Shown here one piece after another: positions 8,307 to 17,927 of a DNA stretch of 64,000 bases. The position numbers and the translations under genes are program-made. Under the pieces are notes generated by a model. The model ran no database searches. It had not been told where the DNA came from and saw only the letters and a program-made list of their open reading frames with translations. The number at the start of each line of letters is the position of its first letter. Within the stretch, counting starts at the first letter, position 1. This DNA comes from Anaerococcus mediterraneensis (GTDB lineage: Bacteria > Bacillota > Clostridia > Tissierellales > Peptoniphilaceae): positions 682,001-746,000 of the forward strand of contig NZ_LT635772.1 in the NCBI RefSeq assembly GCF_900128415.1. The letters run 5' to 3'.

Positions 8307-8631
8307 TCTTTAAATTTGAAATGCTCCTAGAATAAAGGCTTATCGGAATGAGAGAGATTTTAAATAAGATTATTTTTTATTTTTTTCTGCGACTAGGCAA
8401 AAGACTAGGATAAAATTTTTTAATACTTATACAAGGAAAATATCATAGGATTTTAAATCAAAAATATGCTTTAAATTAGCATATATATAGAAAGAATTAA
8501 AATACGCAAAAAAATAAGAAAAAAACCTTGATAAAAAATCTATGTGCTAGTATATTTAAACATAAGCCTTTGGTGCTTTTATTTTTTTTGCAAAAAACCT
8601 TGAAAAATTCATAATAAAAGTCAAAAAACAC
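8307..8631 (+). promoter_or_regulatory. AT-rich region before the S10 operon with an upstream promoter candidate
   Basis: No gene is seen in this stretch. TTGATA (8528-8533) and TATATT (8551-8556) with a 17-base spacer could be an upstream promoter for the ribosomal operon. The remaining sequence is A/T tracts that could act as UP elements. Confidence 0.4.
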
Positions 8632-8660
8632 TTGCCAAATGGCTATATATGTCGTATCAT
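8632..8660 (+). promoter_or_regulatory. Main promoter of the S10-spc-alpha super-operon
   Basis: TTGCCA (8632-8637) and TATCAT (8655-8660), each one mismatch from consensus, are spaced by 17 bases. Transcription would start near 8667 and give a leader of about 138 bases. Confidence 0.65.
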
Positions 8661-8710
8661 ATATAAGTGCTTTGAAGTTGGATGTTGCTTATGCATAGGC
8701 CAATACATAA

Positions 8711-8784
8711 GGAAACTCCGACCGAGCGAGCTTAGAAATGATTCTAAGCGGTTTCCAAAAATATATCAAACGCCCGGACGGGCG
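8711..8784 (+). promoter_or_regulatory. Structured 5' leader of the S10 operon
   Basis: GGAAAC (8711-8716) pairs with GTTTCC (8751-8756), enclosing an 8-bp hairpin GCTTAGAA/TTCTAAGC (8730-8749). A second hairpin CGCCCG/CGGGCG (8771-8784) lies about 20 bases before the rpsJ ATG. S10 leaders are commonly bound by L4 (encoded by rplD here) for feedback control. That this leader binds L4 is inferred from position and structure only. Confidence 0.5.
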
Positions 8785-8804
8785 TAAAAGAAAGAGAGAG
8801 GAAA

Positions 8805-9116
8805 ATGGCTAATCAACAAAAGATAAGAATAAGACTTAGAGCTTATGATCATGAAGTGATCGACAGCTCTGCAGAGAAGATCGTAGAAGCAGTAAAAAGA
8901 AGCGGAGCAGAAGTAAGTGGACCAATTCCATTACCAACAGAAATCGAAAGAATAACAATTCTTAGAGCGGTTCACAAGTACAAAGATTCCAGAGAACAGT
9001 TTGAACAAAGAACTCACAAAAGACTTATCGACATCATTGGACCAAATGCAAAAACATTAGATGCACTAAAGAAGTTAAATCTTCCAGCTGGTGTTGATAT
9101 CGAGATTAAACTATAA
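8805..9116 (+). CDS. rpsJ: 30S ribosomal protein S10
   Basis: Full-length S10, 103 residues, a 30S head protein that also pairs with NusB in transcription antitermination. The N-terminus [14 protein letters not shown] and the central [17 protein letters not shown] segment are diagnostic. It opens the super-operon behind a structured leader and a strong AGAGAGAGGA ribosome binding site. Confidence 0.98.
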   Translation: MANQQKIRIRLRAYDHEVIDSSAEKIVEAVKRSGAEVSGPIPLPTEIERITILRAVHKYKDSREQFEQRTHKRLIDIIGPNAKTLDALKKLNLPAGVDIEIKL

Positions 9117-9125
9117 CTGTAATTA

Positions 9126-9173
9126 GGATGATTGACTATAAGGTTAATAGGGATTAACTGAATTGATCAATCC
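9126..9173 (+). promoter_or_regulatory. Hairpin in the rpsJ-rplC spacer
   Basis: GTTAAT (9143-9148) and ATTAAC (9153-9158) close an AGGG loop. The flanks GGAT...TTGA and TCAATCC (9167-9173) can extend the stem with a bulge. It may tune expression between rpsJ and rplC; no known element was recognised. Confidence 0.3.
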
Positions 9174-9193
9174 GCTGTAATTAAGGAGGACTC

Positions 9194-9823
9194 ATGAAGA
9201 GTATATTTACAACAAAAGTAGGCATGACTCAAGTCATCGACGAAGATGGAGTTATTACTCCTGTTACTGTTTTAAAAGCTTGCGACAACGTGGTTGTACA
9301 AGTTAAGACAGTAGAAAATGATGGATACAATGCTATCCAAGTCGGAACAATCGACAAAAAAGAAAAAAATGTCAAAAAACCAATAAAAGGACACTTTGAC
9401 AAAGCTGGCGTTTCATACAAGAGATACCTAAGAGAGATCAATCTTGGAGATGAAACAACAGAGCTAAAAGCAGGCGATAACATAACAGTAGACATCTTTG
9501 AAGATGGTGAAATAGTAGATATCGTTGCAACCTCTAAAGGTAAAGGAACCCAAGGTGCTATCAAGAGATGGAACTACGGAAGAGGACCAGAAAGTCACGG
9601 TTCAAAATCTCACAGAGTAGCAGGTGCTAGAGCAGCAGGTTCTGACCCAGCTAGAGTATTCAAGGGTAGAAAAGGTTCAGGTAAGATGGGACATGATCGT
9701 GTAACTATCCAAAATGTTAAACTTGTAAAAGTAAACACAGAGGACAGCTACATCCTAGTTAAAGGCGGAGTACCAGGACCTAAGGGCGGACTTGTTGAAG
9801 TTAAACAAGCTGTTAAAGCCTAA
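9194..9823 (+). CDS. rplC: 50S ribosomal protein L3
   Basis: L3, 209 residues, one of the first proteins to bind 23S rRNA; its central loop reaches toward the peptidyl-transferase centre. TTKVGMTQVIDEDG at the start and the KGTQGAIKRW and HRVAGARAAGSDPARVFKG loop segments are characteristic. It has an AAGGAGG site seven bases before the ATG and lies 15 bases from rplD. Confidence 0.98.
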   Translation: MKSIFTTKVGMTQVIDEDGVITPVTVLKACDNVVVQVKTVENDGYNAIQVGTIDKKEKNVKKPIKGHFDKAGVSYKRYLREINLGDETTELKAGDNITVDIFEDGEIVDIVATSKGKGTQGAIKRWNYGRGPESHGSKSHRVAGARAAGSDPARVFKGRKGSGKMGHDRVTIQNVKLVKVNTEDSYILVKGGVPGPKGGLVEVKQAVKA

Positions 9824-9837
9824 TCAAGGAGGAGAAA

Positions 9838-10461
9838 ATGCCTAAAGTAGATATTTTAAATATTAAAGGAGAAAATGTTGGATCTCTTGACCTAAACGAA
9901 ACCCTATTTGCTACACAAATTAGCGAACATGCAGTTTATGAAGTAATCAAGAACCAACTAGCAAATAAAAGACAAGGTACCCAATCAGCAAAAACTCGTG
10001 CTGAGGTACGTGGTGGTGGAAGAAAGCCATTTAGACAAAAAGGAACAGGACGTGCTCGTCAAGGTTCTATAAGAGCTCCACACTACACAGGCGGTGGTGT
10101 TGTATTTGCACCAAAGCCAAGAGACTATAGCTACAAACTAGCTAAAAAACTTAGGAGAAAAGCCCTATATTCAGTACTAACAGCAAAAGTCAATGACAAT
10201 GAGCTTGTAGTAGTAGATAGCCTTTCTCTAGAAAATGCAAAAACAAAAGAAGCAGCTGCAGCCCTAAAGGCCCTAAATGCTGACAGCAAAGCATATGTAG
10301 TAACAGCAGAAAAAGATGACCTAGTATATAGATCATTCAGAAATATAGCTGGTGTAGAAGTAGCAGAAGCTAGACTAATAAATGTTTATGATTTAGTAAA
10401 ACATGACAAGCTAGTAATAAGCAAAGATGCTATTGCTAAACTTGAGGAGGTATTTATCTAA
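9838..10461 (+). CDS. rplD: 50S ribosomal protein L4
   Basis: L4, 207 residues. The long basic loop ([19 protein letters not shown], then [17 protein letters not shown]) lines the peptide exit tunnel. In many bacteria L4 also represses its own operon by binding the S10 leader, so the leader structures at 8711-8784 are a candidate target. Its TAA shares its last base with the rplW ATG. Confidence 0.98.
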   Translation: MPKVDILNIKGENVGSLDLNETLFATQISEHAVYEVIKNQLANKRQGTQSAKTRAEVRGGGRKPFRQKGTGRARQGSIRAPHYTGGGVVFAPKPRDYSYKLAKKLRRKALYSVLTAKVNDNELVVVDSLSLENAKTKEAAAALKALNADSKAYVVTAEKDDLVYRSFRNIAGVEVAEARLINVYDLVKHDKLVISKDAIAKLEEVFI

Positions 10462-10754
10462 TGAAATCACCTTACCAAATAATCAAAAGACCAATAATTA
10501 CAGAAAAAAGCATGGAAATGCTTGATGAGAATAAATACACATTTGAAGTAGACAAAAATGCAAACAAACCAGAAATAAAAGCTGCAGTAGAAGCTATTTT
10601 CGAAGGCGTAAAAGTCAAAGCTGTAACAACCATGAACTATAAAGGCAAGAAAGTCAGAACTAGATACGGTTATGGTAAAAGAGCTGACTGGAAAAAAGCT
10701 ATCGTAACTCTAACAGAAGATAGCCAAGCAATTGAATACTTCGACGGACTATAA
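10461..10754 (+). CDS. rplW: 50S ribosomal protein L23
   Basis: L23, 97 residues, at the tunnel exit, where it docks trigger factor and the signal recognition particle. [25 protein letters not shown] is the family's N-terminal region. It overlaps the rplD stop by one base, with GAGGAGG inside the end of rplD as its ribosome binding site. Confidence 0.98.
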   Translation: MKSPYQIIKRPIITEKSMEMLDENKYTFEVDKNANKPEIKAAVEAIFEGVKVKAVTTMNYKGKKVRTRYGYGKRADWKKAIVTLTEDSQAIEYFDGL

Positions 10755-10765
10755 GGAGGAGTTAA

Positions 10766-11599
10766 ATGGCTATTAGAAAATTAAAACCAACTTCAAACGG
10801 ACATAGAAATATGTCAGTAAACACCTTTGACGAAATCACCGTAGGTAAACCATACAAAAAACTAACTACAGACCTTAAAAGCAAGGGTGGTAGAAACAAT
10901 ACAGGTAGAACAACAGTTAGATTCCGTGGTGGCGGGGTTAAGAGAAGATATAGAATTATAGACTTCAAAAGAGATAAAGACAATATCCCAGCAAGAGTAC
11001 AAACCATAGAATACGATCCAAACAGAAGTGCATACATCGCACTAGTAGCTTATGCAGATGGTGAAAAAAGATATATCCTAGCTCCAAGAGGACTAAAAGT
11101 AGGAGATCTTATCGAATCAGGCGAACACGCTGATATCAAACCAGGTAACGCACTTGAGCTAAAAGATATACCAGTAGGTACAACAGTACACGCTGTAGAA
11201 CTTAGAGCAGGTCACGGTGCTACACTTGTAAGAAGTGCAGGAGTAGGCGCTCAGCTTATGGCTAAAGAAGGCAAATTTGCTACACTTAGACTACCAAGTG
11301 GTGAAATGAGAATGGTACACCTAAACTGCAAAGCAACTGTAGGTACAGTAGGAAACCAAGAACACGAACTTATAAGAGTAGGAAAAGCTGGTAAGAGCAG
11401 ATATGCTGGCAAAAGACCTCACGTAAGAGGATCAGCAATGAACCCAGTAGACCATCCACACGGTGGTGGTGAAGGTAGAACACCAATCGGTAGACCAAGC
11501 CCAATGACACCATGGGGCAAAAAAGCTATCGGTGTTAAGACAAGAAATCAAAAGAAACAATCTTCAGCATACATCGTAAGAAGAAGAAACGAGAAATAG
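10766..11599 (+). CDS. rplB: 50S ribosomal protein L2
   Basis: L2, 277 residues, the most conserved large-subunit protein, needed for subunit joining and the peptidyl-transferase centre. The C-terminal [14 protein letters not shown] loop holds the conserved functional histidine. The basic N- and C-terminal tails are intact. It sits 11 bases after rplW. Confidence 0.99.
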   Translation: MAIRKLKPTSNGHRNMSVNTFDEITVGKPYKKLTTDLKSKGGRNNTGRTTVRFRGGGVKRRYRIIDFKRDKDNIPARVQTIEYDPNRSAYIALVAYADGEKRYILAPRGLKVGDLIESGEHADIKPGNALELKDIPVGTTVHAVELRAGHGATLVRSAGVGAQLMAKEGKFATLRLPSGEMRMVHLNCKATVGTVGNQEHELIRVGKAGKSRYAGKRPHVRGSAMNPVDHPHGGGEGRTPIGRPSPMTPWGKKAIGVKTRNQKKQSSAYIVRRRNEK

Positions 11600-11608
11600 G
11601 GGGATATA

Positions 11609-11896
11609 ATGGCTAGATCACTTAAAAAAGGACCATTTGTCGATGATCATTTAATGAAAAAAATCGAAGAATTAAATGAAAAAAATGAAAAGAAAGTTAT
11701 AAGAACTTGGTCAAGACGTTCTACAGTATTCCCTGAATTTGTAGAACACACAATCGCAGTTCATGATGGTAGAAAACACGTTCCAATCTATATCACAGAA
11801 GATATGGTAGGTCATAAACTTGGCGAATTTGTACCAACAAGAACATTCAGAGGCCATGCTAAAAAGGCAACTGAAATGAAAAGCAAAATGCGTTAG
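11609..11896 (+). CDS. rpsS: 30S ribosomal protein S19
   Basis: S19, 95 residues, a 30S head protein in contact with S13 and the A-site region. [17 protein letters not shown] and the [16 protein letters not shown]-terminal motif are diagnostic. It has a GGGGG site before the ATG and lies in tight order between rplB and rplV. Confidence 0.98.
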   Translation: MARSLKKGPFVDDHLMKKIEELNEKNEKKVIRTWSRRSTVFPEFVEHTIAVHDGRKHVPIYITEDMVGHKLGEFVPTRTFRGHAKKATEMKSKMR

Positions 11897-11905
11897 GAGA
11901 GATAA

Positions 11906-12247
11906 ATGAAAGTAAGAGCAATAGCTAAATATCAAAGAATATCTCCTCTTAAAGTTAACTATATAGCAAGAGAAATTCGTGGCAAACAAGTTGATGAAGC
12001 GCTTAACATCCTAAAATTCACCAACAAAAAAGGTGCAAGACTTCTAGAAGATGTACTAAAAAGTGCAATTGCCAACGCTGAAAATAACAACGGACTTGAT
12101 AGAGAAGACCTAATAGTTGAAAAAGCATATGCAAATGATGCACCAACTATGAAAAGATACAGACCTAAAGCAAAGGGTGCTGCTTACCCAATCTTAAAAA
12201 GATCAAGTCATATCGGCGTAGAGTTAGCAGATATAGAGGAAAGGTAG
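11906..12247 (+). CDS. rplV: 50S ribosomal protein L22
   Basis: L22, 113 residues. Its beta-hairpin ([18 protein letters not shown]) lines the exit tunnel and is the site of macrolide resistance changes in other species; no insertion or deletion is apparent. [17 protein letters not shown] is the conserved N-terminal part. Confidence 0.98.
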   Translation: MKVRAIAKYQRISPLKVNYIAREIRGKQVDEALNILKFTNKKGARLLEDVLKSAIANAENNNGLDREDLIVEKAYANDAPTMKRYRPKAKGAAYPILKRSSHIGVELADIEER

Positions 12248-12254
12248 GATTAAT

Positions 12255-12986
12255 ATGGGACAAAAAGTTAACCCTAAAGGATATAGAGTAGGCGTAATCA
12301 AAGACTGGGATTCTAAATGGTTCGCAGACAAAAAAGACTTCTCAGACCTTCTAGTAGAAGATTTTAAAATCAGAGAATTTATCAAAAAGACTGCATATGA
12401 TGCAGGAATCGCAGACATAGAAATCGAAAGAGCAGTAAACAACCTAAAGATTACAATCTTTACAGGCAAACCAGGCATGGTAATTGGTAGAGGTGGTGCT
12501 GGAGTAGAAGAGCTAAAAGCTAAGCTTGAAAAAATCGCTCCAGGCAAAAGAATCATCATCAACGTAGAAGAAATCAAATACCAAGACTTATCTGCACAAC
12601 TAGTAGCTGAAAACATTGCAAGCCAACTAGAAAACAGGGTAGCATTTAGACGTGCTATGAAACAAGCAATGCAAAGAACAATGAGAGCTGGAGCTAAGGG
12701 TATCAAAACCATGGTTTCAGGAAGACTTGGTGGAGCAGACATGGCAAGAAGTGAAGGATACTCAGAAGGTACAATTCCACTTCAAACCCTAAGAGCAAAT
12801 ATTGACTACGGTTTTGCTGAAGCAGACACAGAATATGGTAAGATCGGCTGCAAAGTTTGGATTTACAAAGGCGAAGTTCTTCCAGGACAAAAAGCTGAAA
12901 GAGAACCAAAACTAGCACCTGTTCAAAACAAGAGAAGAAAAAGAAATAATAGACGTCCAAACAGAAATAATAAGGGACAAAATTAG
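12255..12986 (+). CDS. rpsC: 30S ribosomal protein S3
   Basis: S3, 243 residues, with a KH domain ([19 protein letters not shown]) and the [16 protein letters not shown]-terminal domain; it forms part of the mRNA entry channel. The tail from about residue 225 is an extended basic Asn/Arg/Lys stretch ([16 protein letters not shown]), longer than in Escherichia coli. Confidence 0.98.
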   Translation: MGQKVNPKGYRVGVIKDWDSKWFADKKDFSDLLVEDFKIREFIKKTAYDAGIADIEIERAVNNLKITIFTGKPGMVIGRGGAGVEELKAKLEKIAPGKRIIINVEEIKYQDLSAQLVAENIASQLENRVAFRRAMKQAMQRTMRAGAKGIKTMVSGRLGGADMARSEGYSEGTIPLQTLRANIDYGFAEADTEYGKIGCKVWIYKGEVLPGQKAEREPKLAPVQNKRRKRNNRRPNRNNKGQN

Positions 12987-13012
12987 TCGTAAAAGATTAG
13001 GAGAGTATTATT

Positions 13013-13441
13013 ATGTTAATGCCTAAAAGAGTGAAATATCGTAGACAACATAGAGGCAGAATGAAAGGTAATGCTACTAGAGGTAACCAACTTGCTTATG
13101 GTGAGTACGGTCTACAAGCCCTAGAAGCTAGCTGGATGACAGCTAACCAAATCGAGGCTGCACGTCGTGCGATGACAAGATATATAAAAAGAGGCGGAAA
13201 TATTTGGATAAAAGTATTTCCAGACAAACCAGTATCTAAAAAACCTGCAGAGGTAAGAATGGGTTCTGGTAAAGGTGCACCAGAGTACTGGGTAGCCGTT
13301 ATCAAACCAGGAAGAGTACTATTTGAGATGAGTGGTGTTAGTGAAGAAGTTGCAAAAGAAGCTATGAGACTTGCTGCACAAAAACTTCCAGTAAAAACAA
13401 AATTCATCCAAAGACTTGAAGTTACAGGTTCGGAGGAATAA
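13013..13441 (+). CDS. rplP: 50S ribosomal protein L16
   Basis: L16, 142 residues, organises the A-site region of the large subunit. The N-terminus [19 protein letters not shown] supports the ATG at 13013 over the one at 13019. [20 protein letters not shown] and the [11 protein letters not shown] motif are typical. rpmC follows two bases after the stop. Confidence 0.98.
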   Translation: MLMPKRVKYRRQHRGRMKGNATRGNQLAYGEYGLQALEASWMTANQIEAARRAMTRYIKRGGNIWIKVFPDKPVSKKPAEVRMGSGKGAPEYWVAVIKPGRVLFEMSGVSEEVAKEAMRLAAQKLPVKTKFIQRLEVTGSEE

Positions 13442-13443
13442 GG

Positions 13444-13650
13444 ATGAAAATAGCAGAAATCAGAAATTTATCAGATAGAGATCTAGAAAAACAACTATTT
13501 GATTTACAAAATGAGCTTTTCAATCTTCGTTTTAGGCTTGCCACAGGTCAATTAGAAAACCCAGCAGCTATTGGAACTGTTAAGAAAGATATAGCTAGAG
13601 TAAAGACTATCCAAACAGAAAGAAAGCTTGGAATTAGCAAGGAGGCTTAA
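13444..13650 (+). CDS. rpmC: 50S ribosomal protein L29
   Basis: L29, 68 residues, a two-helix protein beside L23 at the tunnel exit. The [20 protein letters not shown] segment is diagnostic. It is tightly coupled to rplP; the rpsQ start lies five bases downstream. Confidence 0.98.
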   Translation: MKIAEIRNLSDRDLEKQLFDLQNELFNLRFRLATGQLENPAAIGTVKKDIARVKTIQTERKLGISKEA

Positions 13651-13655
13651 TCTTA

Positions 13656-13916
13656 ATGGAAAGAAATAGAAGAAATATACGTCAAGGTGTAGTTGTATCT
13701 GATAAAATGGATAAGACAATTACAGTTTTAGTAGAAGATAAAATATCACACCCAGTATATAAAAAGAGAATAAATAGAAGCAAAAAGTACAAAGCTCATG
13801 ATGAAAAAAATGAAGCAAAAGTTGGAGATAAAGTAGTTATAATGGAAACTAGAGCTTTATCAAAAACAAAAAGATGGAGACTAGTTCGCATTAGCCAAGC
13901 GGCAGAACTTGTTTAA
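13656..13916 (+). CDS. rpsQ: 30S ribosomal protein S17
   Basis: S17, 86 residues, a primary 16S rRNA-binding OB-fold protein. [20 protein letters not shown] and [19 protein letters not shown] are the conserved blocks. Confidence 0.98.
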   Translation: MERNRRNIRQGVVVSDKMDKTITVLVEDKISHPVYKKRINRSKKYKAHDEKNEAKVGDKVVIMETRALSKTKRWRLVRISQAAELV

Positions 13917-13933
13917 CTTATAAGGAGATTATT

Positions 13934-14302
13934 ATGATACAACAAGAAACTCGTATGAGAGTAGCAGATAACTCCGGTGCAAGAGAACTTTTAGTAATCA
14001 AAGTTCTTGGAGGAACTAGAAGAAGATATGCCAACATTGGTGATGTAGTAGTTTGTTCAGTTAAGAGTGCAACACCCGGCGGAGCGGTAAAAAAAGGTCA
14101 AGTAGTAAAAGCTGTTATAGTTAGAACAAAAAGAGGACTAAAAAGAATCGATGGTTCTACAATAAACTTTGATGATAACGCTGCAGTTATCATAAAAGAT
14201 GACCTTTCACCAGTAGGTACAAGAATCTTTGGACCAGTTACAAGAGAACTCAGATCTGAAGGCTTCATGAGAATTATCTCACTAGCACCGGAAGTATTAT
14301 AG
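13934..14302 (+). CDS. rplN: 50S ribosomal protein L14
   Basis: L14, 122 residues, lies at the subunit interface and forms bridges to 16S rRNA; it is the target of the silencing factor Rsf[19 protein letters not shown] and the [16 protein letters not shown] C-terminal block are characteristic. First gene of the classical spc segment after rpsQ. Confidence 0.98.
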   Translation: MIQQETRMRVADNSGARELLVIKVLGGTRRRYANIGDVVVCSVKSATPGGAVKKGQVVKAVIVRTKRGLKRIDGSTINFDDNAAVIIKDDLSPVGTRIFGPVTRELRSEGFMRIISLAPEVL

Positions 14303-14311
14303 GGGGATAAA

Positions 14312-14620
14312 ATGCATATAAAAAAAGGCGATAAAGTCCAAATAATATCAGGTGAATATAAAGGACATGTTGGTGAAGTTATAAAAGCTTTCCCAAAAAC
14401 AAATAGAGTAATAGTTGAAGGTGCGAACGTTCAAATCAAACACCAAAGACCAACACAAATGGGCGGCGAGTCAGGTAGACTTGAAAAAAATGGTCCTATT
14501 GATGCATCAAATGTTCTTCTTTATTCTGAAGAGCTTAAAAAAGGTGTTCGTACAGAAATAGTTTACGAAGACGGTAAAAAGGTTCGTAAATCAAAAAAGA
14601 CTGACGAAAAATTCGACTAG
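14312..14620 (+). CDS. rplX: 50S ribosomal protein L24
   Basis: L24, 102 residues, an assembly initiator of the large subunit. The KOW motif GDKVQIISGEYKGHVGEV is at residues 6-23. A GGGGG ribosome binding site precedes the ATG. Confidence 0.98.
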   Translation: MHIKKGDKVQIISGEYKGHVGEVIKAFPKTNRVIVEGANVQIKHQRPTQMGGESGRLEKNGPIDASNVLLYSEELKKGVRTEIVYEDGKKVRKSKKTDEKFD

Positions 14621-14635
14621 TTGATAGGAGATACT

Positions 14636-15178
14636 ATGACAAGCAGACTAAAAGAAAAATATCAAAACGAAGTTGTTGAAAAACTAATCGAGAAATTCGG
14701 CTATAAAAATGTAATGCAAGTTCCAAAGCTAGAAAAAATTGTTATAAACGTAGGACTTGGTGAAGCAAAAGATAACCAAAACCTACTAACCACAGCTAAA
14801 AGAGAACTTAGCCTAATTACAGGTCAACAACCTATAGAAATAAAAGCTAAAAAATCAGTAGCAAACTTCAAACTAAGAGCAGGTCAACCAATCGGTACAA
14901 AAGTAACCCTTAGAAGAGAAAAAATGTATGACTTTTTAGATAAGTTAATATCAATTTCGCTTCCAAGAGTTAGAGACTTCAGAGGTATCAATCCAAACTC
15001 ATTTGATGGACGTGGTAACTACTCACTAGGTATCAAAGAGCAATTGATATTCCCTGAAATCAAATATGATGATGTAGACTTCCTACACGGTATGGACATC
15101 ACCATAGTTACAAGTGCTAAAACTGATGAAGAAGCAAAAGCATTCTTAGAATTAATGGGAATGCCATTTAAGAAATAG
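14636..15178 (+). CDS. rplE: 50S ribosomal protein L5
   Basis: L5, 180 residues, binds 5S rRNA and the P-site tRNA elbow. The ATG at 14636 is chosen because TAGGAG lies upstream of it; a TTG at 14621 would put the site inside the gene. [16 protein letters not shown] and [19 protein letters not shown] are diagnostic. Confidence 0.97.
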   Translation: MTSRLKEKYQNEVVEKLIEKFGYKNVMQVPKLEKIVINVGLGEAKDNQNLLTTAKRELSLITGQQPIEIKAKKSVANFKLRAGQPIGTKVTLRREKMYDFLDKLISISLPRVRDFRGINPNSFDGRGNYSLGIKEQLIFPEIKYDDVDFLHGMDITIVTSAKTDEEAKAFLELMGMPFKK

Positions 15179-15189
15179 AAGGAGCAAAA

Positions 15190-15375
15190 ATGGCTAAAAA
15201 GTCACTAAGAGCTAAACAACAAAGAAAACAAAAATTCTCAACAAGAGAATACACAAGATGTAAACTTTGTGGAAGACCACACGGCTACTTAAGAAAATAT
15301 GGAATTTGCCGTATTTGCTTTAGAGAACTTGCAAATAATGGACAAATTCCAGGAGTAAGAAAAGCAAGCTGGTAA
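15190..15375 (+). CDS. rpsZ: 30S ribosomal protein S14, zinc-ribbon (type Z)
   Basis: A short 61-residue S14 with a CxxC...CxxC zinc site (CKLCGRP and CRICFREL). This is the zinc-binding form usual in Firmicutes; the longer zinc-free paralog is not seen in this window. Confidence 0.97.
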   Translation: MAKKSLRAKQQRKQKFSTREYTRCKLCGRPHGYLRKYGICRICFRELANNGQIPGVRKASW

Positions 15376-15394
15376 TTAAGGGGGAAAGATAATT

Positions 15395-15790
15395 ATGATG
15401 ACAGATCCAATAGCGGATATGCTAACAAGAATCAGAAATGGTAACAAGGCTAATCATAAAAGTATAGCAGTACCATCTTCTAATGAGAAAAAAGCTATTG
15501 CCCAAATACTTCTTGATGAAGGCTTTATAACAGGGTTTAACGTAGAAGAAGACGGCAAACAAGGTATTCTTACAATAGATTTAAAATATACAGATAATGG
15601 CGAAAGAGTAATCTCTGGTCTACGTAGAATCTCAAAACCAGGACTTAGAGTTTATGTAAAAGCTAATGAAGTTCCAAAGGTACTAGATGGACTTGGAACA
15701 GCGATTATTTCGACATCAAAAGGACTTTTAACTGACCGTGCTGCAAGACGCGAAAACGTAGGCGGCGAAGTTATTTGTTACGTATGGTAA
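15395..15790 (+). CDS. rpsH: 30S ribosomal protein S8
   Basis: S8, 131 residues, a central-domain 16S rRNA binder and, in Escherichia coli, the feedback regulator of the spc operon. [18 protein letters not shown] and the [20 protein letters not shown] end are diagnostic. Either ATG 15395 or 15398 could start; AAGGGGGAAAG lies upstream. Confidence 0.97.
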   Translation: MMTDPIADMLTRIRNGNKANHKSIAVPSSNEKKAIAQILLDEGFITGFNVEEDGKQGILTIDLKYTDNGERVISGLRRISKPGLRVYVKANEVPKVLDGLGTAIISTSKGLLTDRAARRENVGGEVICYVW

Positions 15791-15800
15791 GGAGTAATAT

Positions 15801-16340
15801 ATGTCAAGAATAGGTAAACAACCAATCGTAATACCTTCTGGAGTAGAAGTTACTATAGATGGTCAAAATGTAAAAGTTAAAGGAAAAAATGGAGAAGATA
15901 GCTTAACAATAAGCGATAGAGTTACACTTGAGAAAGTAGAAAACGAACTACACCTTACAATTCCTGAAAACTACACAAAAGAACAAAACATTGACCACGG
16001 TCTATATAGGTCTTTACTACACAACATGGTAGTAGGTGTATCAGAAGGTTTCCAAAAAACACTTCAAATCGAAGGAACAGGATATAGAGCAGCAAAACAA
16101 GGTAAAAATCTTGTACTAAACCTAGGCTACTCTCACCAAGTAACAATGGCTGATCCTGAAGGCATCGAAGTAGAAGTACCAAACGATAGAACTATTATTG
16201 TTAAAGGACATAACAAACAATTAGTAGGTCAACATGCTGCAAACATCAGAGCAAAAAGAAAACCTGAACCATACAAAGGTAAAGGTATCAGATATGCTGA
16301 TGAGCATGTAAGACGTAAAGTTGGTAAGACAGGTAAGTAG
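15801..16340 (+). CDS. rplF: 50S ribosomal protein L6
   Basis: L6, 179 residues, two related RNA-binding folds near the factor-binding site. SRIGKQPIVIPSGVEVTIDG and the C-terminal RAKRKPEPYKGKGIRYADE motif are diagnostic. Confidence 0.98.
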   Translation: MSRIGKQPIVIPSGVEVTIDGQNVKVKGKNGEDSLTISDRVTLEKVENELHLTIPENYTKEQNIDHGLYRSLLHNMVVGVSEGFQKTLQIEGTGYRAAKQGKNLVLNLGYSHQVTMADPEGIEVEVPNDRTIIVKGHNKQLVGQHAANIRAKRKPEPYKGKGIRYADEHVRRKVGKTGK

Positions 16341-16349
16341 GAGAGAATA

Positions 16350-16709
16350 ATGGCTAAAAAAACTAAACAAGATAGACTATTAACTCGTAAAAAAAGAGTT
16401 AGAGCAAAAGTAAGCGGAACTCCTCAAAGACCAAGACTTTCAGTTTATAAATCAAATACTAATATTTATGCCCAACTAATAGATGATGTTAACGGTGTAA
16501 CACTAGCAAGTGCCAACACCCTACAAAAAGATGTAGCAGAAAAATCATCAGCAAACATTGAAGCTGCCAAAAAAGTTGGAGAAGCTATCGGTAAAAAAGC
16601 AATCGAAGCTGGCATCGAAGAAGTTGTATTTGATAGAAACGGATATTTATATCACGGAAAAGTCAAAGCATTAGCAGAAGCAGCTAGAGAAGCTGGTCTT
16701 AAGTTTTAG
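16350..16709 (+). CDS. rplR: 50S ribosomal protein L18
   Basis: L18, 119 residues, a 5S rRNA binder. [20 protein letters not shown] and the C-terminal [20 protein letters not shown] motif are typical. AGGAGG for rpsE follows its stop directly. Confidence 0.98.
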   Translation: MAKKTKQDRLLTRKKRVRAKVSGTPQRPRLSVYKSNTNIYAQLIDDVNGVTLASANTLQKDVAEKSSANIEAAKKVGEAIGKKAIEAGIEEVVFDRNGYLYHGKVKALAEAAREAGLKF

Positions 16710-16721
16710 GAGGTTTGTAAG

Positions 16722-17231
16722 ATGAAATATTTATTAAAAAGTGAAGTAGAAAAACTAAACCTCGAAGATAGAGTAGTAAGCATCAACAGAGTTGCTAAAA
16801 CTGTAAAAGGTGGACGTAACATAAGATTTACAGCCCTAGTAGTTGTAGGAAACTCAAACGGAGTTGTAGGTGTTGGAACAGGTAAAGCTACAGAAGTACC
16901 AGAAGCAATCAGAAAAGCTACAGAAAATGCTAAAAAACACATGATTGAAGTTCCAGTTGTTGGAACAACAGTCCCACACAGAATCCACGGTCACTCAGCA
17001 GCAGGCAAAGTACTACTAATGCCAGCAGCAGAAGGTACAGGAATCATCGCAGGTGGTCCAGTGCGTGCAATTTGTGAGCTAGCAGGATACAAAGATATCA
17101 AAGCTAAAAACCTTGGAACAAGCAATCCAAGAAACATCATAAACGCATGTTTAAACGCATTTTATAACATGAAAACTGTAGAAGAAGTTTCAAGACTTCG
17201 TGGTATAGCGGTAGAAGAGCTTGACTATTAA
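16722..17231 (+). CDS. rpsE: 30S ribosomal protein S5
   Basis: S5, 169 residues, important for decoding fidelity and the mRNA entry helicase. [19 protein letters not shown] and [18 protein letters not shown] are the conserved blocks; the spectinomycin loop appears intact. Confidence 0.98.
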   Translation: MKYLLKSEVEKLNLEDRVVSINRVAKTVKGGRNIRFTALVVVGNSNGVVGVGTGKATEVPEAIRKATENAKKHMIEVPVVGTTVPHRIHGHSAAGKVLLMPAAEGTGIIAGGPVRAICELAGYKDIKAKNLGTSNPRNIINACLNAFYNMKTVEEVSRLRGIAVEELDY

Positions 17232-17241
17232 GGAGAAAACA

Positions 17242-17424
17242 ATGGCAAAAATTGAAATCACACTTAAAAGATCTTTTATCGGCAAAAAAGACGATCAGAT
17301 CGCAACAGCCAAAGCACTTGGCCTAAGAAAAATCGGTCAGTCAGTTGTCAAAGAAAATAATGCAGCAACCAAAGGCATGGTACACAAAATCATCCACATG
17401 GTTGACGTAAAAGAATTAGACTGA
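17242..17424 (+). CDS. rpmD: 50S ribosomal protein L30
   Basis: L30, 60 residues. The ATG at 17242 follows AAGGAG by seven bases and gives the canonical [19 protein letters not shown]; a TTG 21 bases earlier is not needed. It ends nine bases before rplO. Confidence 0.96.
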   Translation: MAKIEITLKRSFIGKKDDQIATAKALGLRKIGQSVVKENNAATKGMVHKIIHMVDVKELD

Positions 17425-17432
17425 GGTGTAAA

Positions 17433-17912
17433 ATGAAATTACATGATTTACAACCAAACGTTAAATTAAAAGATAAAAAACGTGTAGGAAGAGGAGCTGG
17501 TTCAGGATTAGGTAAAAGATCTGGTCGTGGACAAGACGGACAAAACTCAAGAAGCGGTGGGGGCACAAGACCAGGATTTGAAGGTGGTCAAATGCCACTA
17601 TACAGACGTCTTCCAAAAAGAGGCTTCAAAAATATCAACAGAAAAATCTACGAGACAATCAATGTTGAAAGCCTAAACATCTTTGAAGACGGCACAGAAG
17701 TAACACCAGAACTACTATTTGAAAATAAAATCCTAAGAAAAAACAAAGCAAAAGCAGGCGTTAAGATATTAGGAGATGGAAATCTTGAAAAGAAACTAAC
17801 CATTAAGGCTCATAAATTTACAAAATCAGCAGTAGAAAAAATCGAAGCTGCTGGTGGATCTATAGAGACTATCGAAGTTAAGAAATGGGTAAAACCATCC
17901 AAAAAAGCTTAA
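17433..17912 (+). CDS. rplO: 50S ribosomal protein L15
   Basis: L15, 159 residues, a late assembly protein. The glycine- and arginine-rich N-terminal extension ([18 protein letters not shown] and [20 protein letters not shown]) that threads into 23S rRNA is clear. Confidence 0.98.
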   Translation: MKLHDLQPNVKLKDKKRVGRGAGSGLGKRSGRGQDGQNSRSGGGTRPGFEGGQMPLYRRLPKRGFKNINRKIYETINVESLNIFEDGTEVTPELLFENKILRKNKAKAGVKILGDGNLEKKLTIKAHKFTKSAVEKIEAAGGSIETIEVKKWVKPSKKA

Positions 17913-17927
17913 TAGAAAGAAGTCAAT

